NCBI GenBank assembly: GCA_018260445.1
Contig: JAGLBE010000012.1
Span: 527 to 64,526 of the forward strand
Length of the DNA stretch: 64,000 bases
Reading direction: 5' to 3'
DNA from: Psychrobacter sp.
GTDB taxonomy: Bacteria; Pseudomonadota; Gammaproteobacteria; Pseudomonadales; Moraxellaceae
Shown here: piece by piece, positions 7,368 to 16,667 of the stretch
Numbering within the stretch: the stretch's first letter is position 1
How the letters are laid out: every line of letters starts with the position of its first letter
Translations under genes and position numbers: made by a program
Notes under the pieces: model-generated
What the model was told of the DNA's origin: nothing
The model's input: only the letters and a program-made list of their open reading frames with translations
The model's database searches: none

Positions 7368-9734
7368 ATGACTTGGAACGATCCAAACGCCCAACAAGAA
7401 GCGCAGAATTACGACAACCCTATCCCAAGCCGGGTGCTTATCTTGCAAACGCTTGAGGAAAAAGGGGAGTTGACGCATGCTGAGCTGGCCGGCGCCTTTG
7501 ATATTGACAACCCAGACCAGTTTGATGCGTTGGGCAATCGCTTAAAGGCGATGACGCGTGACGGTCAGATTAACCGTGCGGGCAGACCGGTAAAATTCCG
7601 AGCCATCACCAAGCACGATGTGGTGTCGGGTACGGTTTCGGCGCATGCTAAAGGCTTTGGCTTTGTGGTACTTGATGACATGCCCGATTTGTTTTTGCAA
7701 GAAAAACAAATGCGCTGGGTGTTTAATGGCGATGTGGTCGATGCAATTGGCACGGCAACTGATAACCGTGGCCGCACTGAAGGCCGTATTATCGAGGTCA
7801 CCGAGCGCCAGCAGTCACAATTTATTGGTAAGCTCCAGCACGATGACGAAGGCTATACCGTCAGTCTTGCCAGTCCCAATAACCATCAGCCCATTACCGT
7901 GGCTGATGACAATGTGGCGGCGATGAACGCCAAACCGGGCAATCCGGTGAAAGTCGATATCATTGATTGGCCCAATCAACACGATTTTGCGACTGGCAAA
8001 ATTGTGGAAGTGATGGTTGATGAGAACGACCGTGAAGTGATTATTGAAACCACTTTATTAAACTACGATATTCCGCATGAGTTTAGTAGTGCCGTTTTAA
8101 AGCAAGCGAATAGTTATACCGAGCCTACGGCCAAAGAAATTAAGGGCCGTACCGATATTCGTGACTTGCCAATGGTGACCATTGATGGCGAAGATTCGCG
8201 CGATTTTGACGATGCGGTGTATGCCGAAAAACGTGGTGGTGGTAACTTTAGAGTGGTGGTCGCGATTGCCGATGTCAGCCACTATGTGACCCCCAATTCT
8301 GCGCTAGACCATGAAGCTTTTGAGCGCGGCACCTCGGTGTATTTTCCACATCATGTGGTGCCCATGTTGCCAGAAGTTTTGTCGAACGGCTTATGCTCGC
8401 TAAATCCCGATGTTGACCGTTTGTGTATGGTAGCTGATATTAAACTCTCACGTGCCGGTAATGTAACCGGTTATGAGTTCTACCCCTCGGTGATGCATTC
8501 TAAAGCCCGTTTAACCTACAATCAGGTGAATGCGTATTTTGATGGCGAATCAGATAATGTACCGGCGTCTTTAACAGCGCAGCCCGAGGTCAAAAAATCG
8601 GTAGACACCATGCATCAGCTGTATAAAGTGCTGGTCAAAAAGCGTGAACAGCGTAACGCGATGGAATTTGAAACCCCTGAGACGTATATTAAGTTTAATG
8701 AAGAGGGCGGGATTGCCGCTATCGTGCCGCGCACTCGAGGCGACTCGCATAAACTTATTGAAGAGTTGATGCTGCTGGCCAATACCTGCGCCGCTAACTT
8801 TGCCCTCAAGCATGAATTGCCCGTTTTATATCGCAACCATGATAAGCCCGATAGCGAAAAATCGCGGGTATTACACGAGTACGCCAAAAACTTAGGCATT
8901 AGTTTTCCACAAGAAAACCCAACCCAAGCCGATTATAAACGCATTATCGATGCCACCCGTGAGCGTCCGGATGCCATTAGTATTCACAGCATGCTCTTGC
9001 GCTCAATGATGCAGGCAAATTATGCGGCCGATAATATTGGCCACTTTGGCTTGGCCTACGATGAGTATTCGCACTTTACCTCGCCCATTCGCCGCTATCC
9101 TGATTTAATGTTGCATCGGGCCATTAAATCCAAGGTAACGGGGCAAAAACAGCCGCAGATGGACTTTACTTTAGAGGAAGCCGGTCAGCAAACCTCAGAC
9201 ACCGAGCGCCGTGCCGAAAAGGCATCTCGCTTTGTTGAAGGGTGGCTCAAGTGCCATTATATGAAAGACCATGTTGGAGAAGATTTTGAAGGGGTAGTGA
9301 CCACCGTTACCAGTTTTGGCCTGTTTATCACTTTAAAAGATTTGTTTATCGATGGTTTGGTACATATCTCTAACGTCGGGCAAGATTACTTTGTCTATGA
9401 CGAAAAACAGCAGCAACTTATCGGTAAAGACAAAGGCTTGGTGTTTGGGCTTGGTGATTTGGTACAGGTTAAGGTTGCCGCCGTTAATATGGACCTGCTT
9501 CAAATTGATTTTGAGTTGTTAGAGAAACTGCAATCTAGCGCGTTAAATATGACTCGCAAAGACGCTAAGCAAACAGCTGCTAAACAAGCGGCGCCTAAAA
9601 AGGCCACGAATGCGTCAACCAATGCGTCAACCAATGCCAATGAGTCTACCAGTGCTAAAAAGCCAGCCCGTCGCCGGGGTGGCCGTAGTAAGGCTAAGCC
9701 ACAAGCTACTGGGTCTGATAATAGTAATAACTAG
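7368..9734 (+). CDS. rnr: Ribonuclease R
   Basis: A 788-residue 3'-5' exoribonuclease that degrades structured RNA in the cytosol, takes part in RNA quality control and is typically important in the cold. From the N-terminus: a winged-helix domain (PSRVLILQTLEEKGELTHAEL), two cold-shock RNA-binding domains (HAKGFGFVVLDD), the RNB catalytic domain with DGEDSRDFDDAVYA supplying the metal-binding aspartates, and an S1 domain (FEGVVTTVTSFGLFI). The C-terminal tail of about 65 residues is lysine- and arginine-rich, with a short repeat NASTNAST and then KKPARRRGGRSKAK, which should help unwind RNA. The start is at the only Met before the conserved N-terminus; its ribosome binding site is weak. Confidence 0.97.
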   Translation: MTWNDPNAQQEAQNYDNPIPSRVLILQTLEEKGELTHAELAGAFDIDNPDQFDALGNRLKAMTRDGQINRAGRPVKFRAITKHDVVSGTVSAHAKGFGFVVLDDMPDLFLQEKQMRWVFNGDVVDAIGTATDNRGRTEGRIIEVTERQQSQFIGKLQHDDEGYTVSLASPNNHQPITVADDNVAAMNAKPGNPVKVDIIDWPNQHDFATGKIVEVMVDENDREVIIETTLLNYDIPHEFSSAVLKQANSYTEPTAKEIKGRTDIRDLPMVTIDGEDSRDFDDAVYAEKRGGGNFRVVVAIADVSHYVTPNSALDHEAFERGTSVYFPHHVVPMLPEVLSNGLCSLNPDVDRLCMVADIKLSRAGNVTGYEFYPSVMHSKARLTYNQVNAYFDGESDNVPASLTAQPEVKKSVDTMHQLYKVLVKKREQRNAMEFETPETYIKFNEEGGIAAIVPRTRGDSHKLIEELMLLANTCAANFALKHELPVLYRNHDKPDSEKSRVLHEYAKNLGISFPQENPTQADYKRIIDATRERPDAISIHSMLLRSMMQANYAADNIGHFGLAYDEYSHFTSPIRRYPDLMLHRAIKSKVTGQKQPQMDFTLEEAGQQTSDTERRAEKASRFVEGWLKCHYMKDHVGEDFEGVVTTVTSFGLFITLKDLFIDGLVHISNVGQDYFVYDEKQQQLIGKDKGLVFGLGDLVQVKVAAVNMDLLQIDFELLEKLQSSALNMTRKDAKQTAAKQAAPKKATNASTNASTNANESTSAKKPARRRGGRSKAKPQATGSDNSNN

Positions 9735-9981
9735 CTAAGCGACATAGCCCAACCAGCTTAACTTATCGCCTAATGTCCTAATGTAAGGATGGTAACAATC
9801 TTTCACCAAAATAAACGGGCATTCTGGCGCCGCTCCTGTTAAATTAACCCTTGGGATTAGGCAATTTACTGCCTTGTTTCAAGAGTCAATAGCAGATGAT
9901 TCATTTCTCTGTGTTTGATAACTGTTAAATTGAAACGTTAACCATGAATAATTATTAATCATATCAATAAGGAATTTTAAT

Positions 9982-10200
9982 ATGTCAGTTGCTAAAAATA
10001 TCGAAGTGAGCAGTACCTCTACCAAAAGCTTTGAAGATGCCGTCAAAAAAGGTATTGCTCAAGTAGCTAAAACAGTGAACGGCATACAAGGTGCCTGGAT
10101 TAAAGAGCAGAAAGTTGGCGTTACTGAAGGCAATATCACCTCTTATCACGTGATTATGATTGTCAGTTTTGTGATCAACGGTAGTGAAGATATGGGTTAA
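9982..10200 (+). CDS. Dodecin family flavin-binding protein
   Basis: A 72-residue protein of the dodecin family, which forms hollow dodecamers that bind and buffer flavins. It shows the family pattern: an N-terminal strand (VAKNIEVSSTSTKSFEDAV), one helix, then QGAWIKEQKVGVTEGNITSYHV, where Trp39 would stack on the flavin ring, and a last strand. AAGGA before the ATG supports the start. The gene is monocistronic with its own terminator. It sits two genes from the Balon-type factor, in what may be a stress-related neighbourhood, but I see no shared regulatory signal. Confidence 0.9.
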   Translation: MSVAKNIEVSSTSTKSFEDAVKKGIAQVAKTVNGIQGAWIKEQKVGVTEGNITSYHVIMIVSFVINGSEDMG

Positions 10201-10266
10201 GGCCCAAGTGCTTTGGTGCTTGTACGACCTATTAACGCACCGAGCACCTTGTCATTAGCGAAGTTT

Positions 10267-10302
10267 AAAAACCACACTCTGCTTAGGGTTGTGGTTTTTT
10301 TT
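10267..10302 (+). terminator. Intrinsic terminator after the dodecin gene
   Basis: The 10-bp stem AAAAACCACA (10267-10276) / TGTGGTTTTT (10290-10299) runs directly into a tract of T residues. It lies 66 bp downstream of the dodecin stop codon. Confidence 0.85.
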
Positions 10303-10402
10303 ACGCCTGCAAATCCATCAACATCCATCAACATCCATAAAAAGCCAACAAAAACCAACAGTCACTAATAGCCACCAACAGCTATAAAGCAGGTGAAGCG
10401 AT

Positions 10403-11164
10403 TTAGGCAAACGGCATCAATTCCGCACTAATCGGCAGATGGTCTGACAGCTCCGACCACGGCTTGCCTTTATGCACCCAAGCTTTGACCACCTTTAGGT
10501 TACGTACATAGATGCGGTCGAGGCTTAAGATAGGCAGACGCGCCGGAAAGGTGGGGTGCAGCTTGTCGTCGGTAAACATAAATACTTCTTTCAGGTTGGT
10601 AACCTCGGCAAAATTTTGGCAAGCGCTTTTTTTCCAATCGTTAAAATCACCAGCAACGATTAACGGCATTTGCGGCGCAATCGTGTGGTTGACATACTCG
10701 GTTATCACCTGATACTGTTTGCGTCGGTCATGTTCCAGCAAACTAAGGTGAGCACACAAGACGACAACGGGCGACTTCCAGCCTTCTGGGTGCACTTCGC
10801 AATGTAAAACGCCCCGTTGCTCTAGCCTACTGACTGAAATATTCACGTTGTGCTTGGGGTCGAGCGGATGGCGGCTTAAGACGGCGTTGCCATGATGGCC
10901 ATGGTCGTATTCGACATTTTTACCGTAATTGCCCTCTAACTCTAAATACTCGCCAAACCAAGTGTGCTGCGACTGCTGGGGGTATTCATTATATTTAACT
11001 TCGCGTTTTAAATGCTGACCCTGCACCTCTTGCAAACACAAAATGTCTGAGCCAACACCGCGCAGCGCTGCGCCAATTTTTTGGGTGATAACCTGTCGAT
11101 TTAAAGGGGACATGCCTTTATGAATATTATAGCTGGTTACGATGATACTGTTGTTATTCACCAT
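10403..11164 (-). CDS. Endonuclease/exonuclease/phosphatase (EEP) family protein
   Basis: A 253-residue metal-dependent hydrolase of the DNase I-like fold. Motifs in order: TSYNIHKG with the N-terminal Asn, LCLQEVQ with the metal-binding Glu, HHGNAVLSRHP, AGDFNDW with the catalytic Asp and Asn, LDRIYVR and finally SDHLPISA with the catalytic His. Members cleave nucleic acids, sugar phosphates or phospholipids, and the substrate here cannot be read off. No signal peptide is seen, so it is probably cytosolic. The frame is open to a Met at 11254, but that codon lies inside the terminator hairpin at 11245-11280, and the conserved fold begins just after 11164, so the internal ATG was chosen. Confidence 0.85.
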   Translation of the reverse strand: MVNNNSIIVTSYNIHKGMSPLNRQVITQKIGAALRGVGSDILCLQEVQGQHLKREVKYNEYPQQSQHTWFGEYLELEGNYGKNVEYDHGHHGNAVLSRHPLDPKHNVNISVSRLEQRGVLHCEVHPEGWKSPVVVLCAHLSLLEHDRRKQYQVITEYVNHTIAPQMPLIVAGDFNDWKKSACQNFAEVTNLKEVFMFTDDKLHPTFPARLPILSLDRIYVRNLKVVKAWVHKGKPWSELSDHLPISAELMPFA

Positions 11165-11244
11165 GATAAGGGCGCCATTACAAAAAATTATAAAAGGTTG
11201 GTGCAAGCTTAGTCTATCTGCATTAAAGTTTTGTGAAACGCACA

Positions 11245-11280
11245 TAAAAAACACTGACTACTATGATAGTTAGCCAGTGT
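11245..11280 (-). terminator. Intrinsic terminator downstream of the Balon-type gene
   Basis: ACACTG (11251-11256) and CAGTGT (11275-11280) form the base of a hairpin whose inner part (ACTACTAT with ATAGTTAG) also pairs. On the minus strand it is followed by six T residues (11245-11250). It ends transcription about 60 bp after the gene at 11341 and separates it from the EEP gene. Confidence 0.8.
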
Positions 11281-11340
11281 GTTAAAAGAGGTTTTTGTTG
11301 AAGTTTGCGAATGGCACAATGCCAGCAAGGGCTCAAGGGC

Positions 11341-12450
11341 TTAGTAGCGGGTAATTAGCGCAATTGGTTGGCTATCGCCCATTGTCTCTTCGGGTAGAAA
11401 CACCACGTTACCACCGTTATGCATCACTAGCTCAATAATCTCGCCCACTGCATCGTCGCTCACGTCTTGTGCGTCAGCGGCTTCAACAACCTGCAGGGTC
11501 TGCGCTTTGGGGTCAATCTTGGCTGCCTGTCGATAGCCTTGATGCACATACAAGGTATCCCCCGCCCCTTGAAACGCTGCTTGATAGATATCTTGCAAAT
11601 CGGTACGCACCAAATCACTGCCGCGCGCCACGTCAATGCTAGCAAGTGCTTGCTGATATAAGGTGTGACGGTATTCTTCGATAGCGTCTTGTACCCCATG
11701 GATGATATGTTGAGCAGATCCCGATTCTAAATCAGTCACATTATCTACTGTGGCAATAATATTTTCAGGACGGTCGCACACCTCTTGATAAAAGCTGATA
11801 TTGCGTCTGTCGCCCACAATCACCAACGGCATTTTGTGCTCGCCCCACAGCTCTTGCACGCTTTTATCCACCCGGTTCAAAAATTCTTTTAAATAATTGT
11901 CCTCGTTGGAGGCGTTAGAGCGGGCCGCACCGCTTGAGGTATGCAGCGTCGTGTTTTCGATAGGAAATGGGATATGTTCCATATGATGTTGTTCGTTATC
12001 GTTTTTATCAAACTCAATGACCACAAGGCCGTTAGTCGCTTCAATCAAACGGGCATGCTCACGAGTAATGACTACTGCATAATAATGGACAGCGCTGGCC
12101 ATATCGCGCACCAAATCGCGGGTTGCAAAATGATTGCCCACAATGACCCGCTCTTCGGTATCAAATGGAAAACGAATCACTTGGGCATCTTCAGTACTAG
12201 CAAAAATAGCCAGCGTATCTAGGTTGTAATTATGATTCCAATCACGGGTTTTTTCTGCTATGTTTTCTAAAATAACGGTCGCAGTCTGTTTATCGTATTC
12301 GTTAGTAATACGGTCTTCTGCCACCTTTAATTGGTTTTTTAGGGCGATATGGTCTTGTTGATTCGCAGGATGCTCACGATGGGTCGTGACAAAAATACTG
12401 ACCGCAGGATTGGCCGTGGTTTCTCGCAAACTTTTCAATGTTGCTTTCAT
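11341..12450 (-). CDS. balon: Balon-type ribosome hibernation factor (bacterial aeRF1/Pelota homologue)
   Basis: A 369-residue cytosolic protein that I recognise as the family of Balon, a hibernation factor first seen on ribosomes of cold-shocked and stationary Psychrobacter urativorans, where it enters the A site with EF-Tu. The layout follows the bacterial eRF1-like fold: an N-terminal domain (about 1-120), a central domain opening with YYAVVITREHARLIEATNG (124-141), and a C-terminal domain (about 245-369) ending in NGGNVVFLPEE and the family-typical final LITRY. There is no GGQ tripeptide anywhere, so it should not release peptides as eRF1 does. AAGGATAAATA precedes the ATG. It is a single gene with its own terminator. 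A set of phased TTGACATT repeats lies 100-140 bp upstream. Confidence 0.85.
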   Translation of the reverse strand: MKATLKSLRETTANPAVSIFVTTHREHPANQQDHIALKNQLKVAEDRITNEYDKQTATVILENIAEKTRDWNHNYNLDTLAIFASTEDAQVIRFPFDTEERVIVGNHFATRDLVRDMASAVHYYAVVITREHARLIEATNGLVVIEFDKNDNEQHHMEHIPFPIENTTLHTSSGAARSNASNEDNYLKEFLNRVDKSVQELWGEHKMPLVIVGDRRNISFYQEVCDRPENIIATVDNVTDLESGSAQHIIHGVQDAIEEYRHTLYQQALASIDVARGSDLVRTDLQDIYQAAFQGAGDTLYVHQGYRQAAKIDPKAQTLQVVEAADAQDVSDDAVGEIIELVMHNGGNVVFLPEETMGDSQPIALITRY

Positions 12451-12969
12451 TATTTATCCTTAAATTATTAAATCATTAAATCATGAATATGGTTAATGCC
12501 ATTACTTCAGCGTTATGCTGGTGCTCACTGCTTGCCGTGGTACATTTTTTGACATTGGTTTATTGACATTGATTGACATTAATTGACGCTAAGCGTTTAA
12601 ACTAACGTGAGTTAAGCGTGATTTAGGTTAGCAATGGGCTGTATTTAATACTACGCCCTATTTGTAAGAAGTTTTTAAAATTGTTCAGTGGTCCTGTTGC
12701 GCTTGTGTAATGTTTATCTATAAAGTTAATAAAAGGCTCTGAAAAAGGCACTTTTAGAGAAGTATTGGCGTGAATTCAATATAATATCGTCATAGTGTCA
12801 ACTATATAGCCAGCTTGTACCAGCTTGTCATAACAGGACCTGACTCAATGATAGTTAGTATGCTGTCTTCATTTATAGATATAGATTGCCCCGAATATAG
12901 ATTGCCCCAAACTCTTTTAATTTTAGCCTATAGCTCACTTTCTAACCTTCTAATTTATGGATAACTCTT
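12451..12969. other. Divergent intergenic region between the Balon-type gene and prlC
   Basis: 519 bp without a gene. It contains the four TTGACATT-like repeats at 12549-12590, a good TATAAT at 12780-12785 without a recognisable -35 box, and a 14-bp direct repeat ATATAGATTGCCCC at 12879-12892 and 12895-12908. Both neighbouring genes are transcribed outward from it, so it should hold promoters for each. Confidence 0.5.
12549..12590. promoter_or_regulatory. Four phased TTGACATT-like direct repeats upstream of the Balon-type gene
   Basis: TTGACATT occurs at 12549, 12563 and 12573, and TTGACGCT at 12583. The last three are spaced exactly 10 bp and so lie on one face of the helix. The block is 99-140 bp upstream of the Balon-type start codon. 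This resembles a multimeric activator or repressor site, but no known regulator can be named. Confidence 0.45.
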
Positions 12970-15456
12970 ATGACAACTAAAAACACAGCAATGCAACAGA
13001 TGGCGGCGCAACCAGCGACTCAAGACAACAGGGTTACGACTCATCCAGACATTGCTGCCAATCTGCATATTGTGGACTTTGATGCCCTCTCGCCAAGCCT
13101 CTTACAGCAGCAAGTAGAACAAGCGATTGCCACAGCGTCGCAATGTTTAGACCACTTGCAACAGCGCCTAGGTGATAACGTAGAAAATGAAGCAGATGCG
13201 GCCTTATCGGCGGCGCAGGCCTTAGCACAGATTGTGCATTTTGAGCGCCTAAATTTAAACTTAGACAGATATTGGGGGCTGGTCTCCCATCTTAATAGCG
13301 TAATGAGTAATGATGCGATTCGGGATTGTCATCGCCGCTTACTGCCCTTACTATCGGCCTTTAGCACTCGAGTCGGTCAACATCAACCGTTGTATCACTG
13401 CTATCAAATGGTTAAGAATGACCGAGAATTTTTTGCCACCTTATCGCCCGCACGCCAGCGTGCCATTGAGCTGGCCCTAAAAGAGTTTCAATTATCGGGT
13501 GTCGCTTTACCTAGCAATGAGCAAGCCGTTTATGCGTCCATACAAAATGAATTGTCTACCTTATCTGCTAAATTTTCGGACAATGTGCTGGATGCCACCC
13601 AAGCCTTCAGCTTACCCCTAAGCGATGATGACTTGGCTGGATTGCCCGCAAGCAGTTTGGCGATGTTGGCGGCTGCGGGCGAACAATTAAAAACCAAGCA
13701 ACAGGAGCAGGCTTTAGCAAACCCAGTTGCAAGTTCGGCCACAAGCTCAACAGATAATGAAACGAAAACTCAGCTTGATGCGCCAGCTAGCGAGACCTTA
13801 GCAGCGCCTAATTATGTGGCAACTTTGGATATGCCTGTTTACCTGGCAATCATAACCCATGCCGATAAGCGTCAACTGCGTGAAACCTTATATAAGGCCT
13901 ATGTGACCCGAGCATCAGAGTTTGATAGCCACCTTACTAAAGACGGGGAGTCTTTAGATAATAGTGAGATTATGGCCAAAATATTGGCACTGCGTGCCCA
14001 AAAGGCGCAGCTGCTTGGGTTTAATAATTATACCCAGCTGTCATTGTCCAAAAAAATGGCTGACAATGCTATTCAGGTAGAGGACTTTTTATTGGCGTTG
14101 GCAAAAGAGGCAACACCTACCGCCCAGCAGGATTTAGCACAGCTGCAAGCGCAAGCGGCGCAGTATGGTATTGCTACAGATGACCTGCAGCCTTGGGATT
14201 TTGCTTATTTATCCGAAAAGATAAAGCAAGATAGATTTAAGCTGTCGCAAGAGGAGATTCGCCCCTATTTCCCTCTGCCCACAGTGCTTGACGGTTTATT
14301 TACGATTGTCAATAAGTTGTTTGGCATTTGTGTTAAAGAGGCAACCCAATCTGTCGCCACCTGGCATAAAGATGTGCGTTTTTATCAGTTATTTGATGCT
14401 GATGGGCAAGTGATTGGTGGTTTTTATTTTGATTTATATGCGCGTGCCACTAAGCGTGGGGGCGCTTGGATGAGTGGCTTTCAGCCGCGTTATCGCTTTG
14501 AGCCCTTTGAGTCATCGGCATCGCAAGACCAGACCATTACTCATTACCCAGCAACAAGCAGCGGCATAGACATAAATGACGAAGCGGCAGATATTGAGAC
14601 CCTAACAGCCTATCAGCAACTGCCGCTATGTTTTATGGTGGGCAGTTTTACCCCGCCCAATGGCGATAAACCCAGCCTGTTGACCCACACTGAGGTCACC
14701 ACCCTGTTTCATGAGTTTGGGCATGGGTTGCACCATCTATTAACCACTGTGGACATTAGCGATGTGGCCGGTGTGAATGGGGTGGAATGGGATGCGGTTG
14801 AATTGCCGAGCCAATTTTTAGAGAACTGGGCATGGGATGTTGAGGGCATTCGTCTGATTAGCGCTCATGTCGATACGGGCGAACCGTTACCTAAAGCCAT
14901 GCTTGATGCCATGTTGGCAGCTAAAAACTTTCAAAGTGGCATGCAAACCCTACGCCAAATCGAGTTTTCTTTATTTGACTTACGCTTACACGCAAAGTCG
15001 CCAGCACCGGATTATTGTGGTATCTTAGCATTACTAGATACGGTTCGTAGTGAGGTCTCGATAACCAAAACGCCAGATTATAATCGCTTTGCCAATGGGT
15101 TTAGTCATATTTTTGCTGGTGGTTATGCAGCAGGGTATTATTCTTATAAATGGGCTGAGCTATTATCGGCTGATGCCTTTAGCCGTTTTGAGGAAGAAGG
15201 GGTATTCAACCCGCAAACGGGTCAAGCTTTTAGAAAACACATTTTATCAGTAGGCGGCAGTATACCGGCTAAAACCAATTTTGAAGGCTTTCGCGGCCGT
15301 GCGGCATCCATTGACGCTTTGTTGCGCCATAGTGGCTTTGGCACCGATGCCAAGGTCGATAAAGATAGCACGGATACTAGCATGGATACTAGCACAAATA
15401 CTAGCATGGATACTCGTAGCACGAACGCCAAACCCACGGATGCTGAGGAGGGCTAA
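12970..15456 (+). CDS. prlC: Oligopeptidase A (M3 family zinc metallopeptidase)
   Basis: An 828-residue cytosolic peptidase that degrades short peptides, including cleaved signal peptides. The zinc site is HEFGH beginning at His581, followed by the M3-typical DVAGVNGVEWDAVELPSQ, which supplies the third ligand region. It is about 150 residues longer than the E. coli enzyme. The excess lies in an N-terminal extension, a Ser/Thr-rich insert around residues 255-280 (NPVASSATSSTDNET), another near 515-545, and a low-complexity tail with repeats of DTSMDTST. The stop codon is 2 bp before yheV, so the two are one operon, as in Pseudomonas. Confidence 0.95.
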   Translation: MTTKNTAMQQMAAQPATQDNRVTTHPDIAANLHIVDFDALSPSLLQQQVEQAIATASQCLDHLQQRLGDNVENEADAALSAAQALAQIVHFERLNLNLDRYWGLVSHLNSVMSNDAIRDCHRRLLPLLSAFSTRVGQHQPLYHCYQMVKNDREFFATLSPARQRAIELALKEFQLSGVALPSNEQAVYASIQNELSTLSAKFSDNVLDATQAFSLPLSDDDLAGLPASSLAMLAAAGEQLKTKQQEQALANPVASSATSSTDNETKTQLDAPASETLAAPNYVATLDMPVYLAIITHADKRQLRETLYKAYVTRASEFDSHLTKDGESLDNSEIMAKILALRAQKAQLLGFNNYTQLSLSKKMADNAIQVEDFLLALAKEATPTAQQDLAQLQAQAAQYGIATDDLQPWDFAYLSEKIKQDRFKLSQEEIRPYFPLPTVLDGLFTIVNKLFGICVKEATQSVATWHKDVRFYQLFDADGQVIGGFYFDLYARATKRGGAWMSGFQPRYRFEPFESSASQDQTITHYPATSSGIDINDEAADIETLTAYQQLPLCFMVGSFTPPNGDKPSLLTHTEVTTLFHEFGHGLHHLLTTVDISDVAGVNGVEWDAVELPSQFLENWAWDVEGIRLISAHVDTGEPLPKAMLDAMLAAKNFQSGMQTLRQIEFSLFDLRLHAKSPAPDYCGILALLDTVRSEVSITKTPDYNRFANGFSHIFAGGYAAGYYSYKWAELLSADAFSRFEEEGVFNPQTGQAFRKHILSVGGSIPAKTNFEGFRGRAASIDALLRHSGFGTDAKVDKDSTDTSMDTSTNTSMDTRSTNAKPTDAEEG

Positions 15457-15458
15457 AG

Positions 15459-15713
15459 ATGCGTTATCAATCCAAGCAGCCACGGCGGCAATTTCTGGCC
15501 GGCGTGGTGTGCCCGCAATGCCAGACCTTGGATGCGGTGGTGCAAGTTCGGCTATTTGAGCCAGTCGCGGATGAGTTTATCGAGTGCACCCAGTGTCAGC
15601 ATATCGAGCGCCGTCCCGATGCCGCCAGTGTCGCTACCACAAACCAATTAGCGACTAGTGCTATGCAGACTGACGCAAACGTGACAACTGCTCCAGTACG
15701 TTTTATCCAATAG
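15459..15713 (+). CDS. yheV: YheV family putative zinc-ribbon protein
   Basis: An 84-residue protein with two CxxC pairs, CPQC at 18-21 and CTQC at 43-46, which should bind one zinc ion. The core (residues 8-50) with RRQFLAGVVCPQC matches the YheV/DUF2387 family. Its function is unknown. The last 30 residues are Thr/Ala-rich and look disordered. It starts 2 bp after prlC, with GAGGAGG inside the end of prlC as ribosome binding site, so it is probably translated from the same mRNA. Confidence 0.88.
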   Translation: MRYQSKQPRRQFLAGVVCPQCQTLDAVVQVRLFEPVADEFIECTQCQHIERRPDAASVATTNQLATSAMQTDANVTTAPVRFIQ

Positions 15714-15904
15714 AAGCTGATGCAGCTTAATGCTGATATCACCTATTGTATACCAGAAAAGATAAGTTGCAGCAGCAAAGGACCGCTTAAGGTGAACTTG
15801 TAGCCCATCGTCTGTCACAAACAATGTTGTCAGAGTTTGTGATTCGTGTGCAAATGACTCAAGCGGGTTGTTTTATCATTTTTCCTGACTAAAGTATACT
15901 AACT

Positions 15905-16489
15905 ATGAAAAAGACGCCGACCAAAAAAACGCTTGCTAAGGTGACTCCAGATCTGGATGATCAGCTAACTCAATCAGGGCACATCTTGAAGCGCGGTAAA
16001 GCTCGCAATCGAGTGGAGTCGCCCGTTCCCGTCAAACAAAACATGCCAAAATTGTTGATTATGGCGATTGTTAGCTTGCTGCTGTTAATTGGTTTGGTGG
16101 TTTATCTAAATCAGCTCAAAAATCAGGCGAACAGCGACCATGGTGCGCCTTCTATAGCTTTGACTAATAGCGACAACAACCGTGCAGACACTAGCACAGA
16201 TAGCGGCACTGCCTTTGTGCATAAAGAGGATGTAGGGGATGCCGCAGACCCTGCCGCCACTTTAGACAATAGCGTAAAACAAGACATATTGACTGCGCCT
16301 ATCCCCCCATCAGATGCGTTAATCAAAGAAGAGATACAACGGATGGACGATGAGCATGCCCGTTTACAGGAACAAGAAGCGTTACTCAATGAGCAAATGG
16401 CGATGGTCGACGATATTCATCAGAAAAAAGAAGCACAGATTGCGCTGCTTGAAGAACGTGTGGCGTTGCTAGAGGCAGCGTCGCAATAA
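15905..16489 (+). CDS. Hypothetical single-pass membrane protein with a coiled coil
   Basis: A 194-residue protein that I do not recognise. Residues 1-46 are basic and polar (KKTPTKKTLAK at the start), residues 49-68 form one hydrophobic segment (LLIMAIVSLLLLIGLVVYL), then comes a low-complexity linker rich in Asp, Ser and Ala (about 75-130). Residues 135-194 are a regular heptad pattern of Glu, Gln and Leu that should form a coiled coil. With positive charges before the membrane segment, the bulk is predicted to face the periplasm. It starts 190 bp after yheV and is followed by a terminator, so it may be its own unit. Confidence 0.75.
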   Translation: MKKTPTKKTLAKVTPDLDDQLTQSGHILKRGKARNRVESPVPVKQNMPKLLIMAIVSLLLLIGLVVYLNQLKNQANSDHGAPSIALTNSDNNRADTSTDSGTAFVHKEDVGDAADPAATLDNSVKQDILTAPIPPSDALIKEEIQRMDDEHARLQEQEALLNEQMAMVDDIHQKKEAQIALLEERVALLEAASQ

Positions 16490-16596
16490 CGATTAGGGAT
16501 GGTTATGGCGCTTTGCGGATTTACCGTTAATAACCGCTGTCAAGTTAATAGTTTGGAGTATGCGCTAATCTGTAAACACAGTTAATACCAGATAAC

Positions 16597-16630
16597 AAAA
16601 AAGGCCGCTTGATAACAGAGCGGCCTTTTA
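16597..16630. terminator. Bidirectional terminator between the coiled-coil gene and pnp
   Basis: AAAAAGGCCGCT and AGCGGCCTTTT form a GC-rich stem with an A tract before and a T tract after it. It lies between two convergent genes and should end both. Confidence 0.88.
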
Positions 16631-16667
16631 AAGTTAACACAGTCAATCCAGCTTTTATTTTAAGCCA

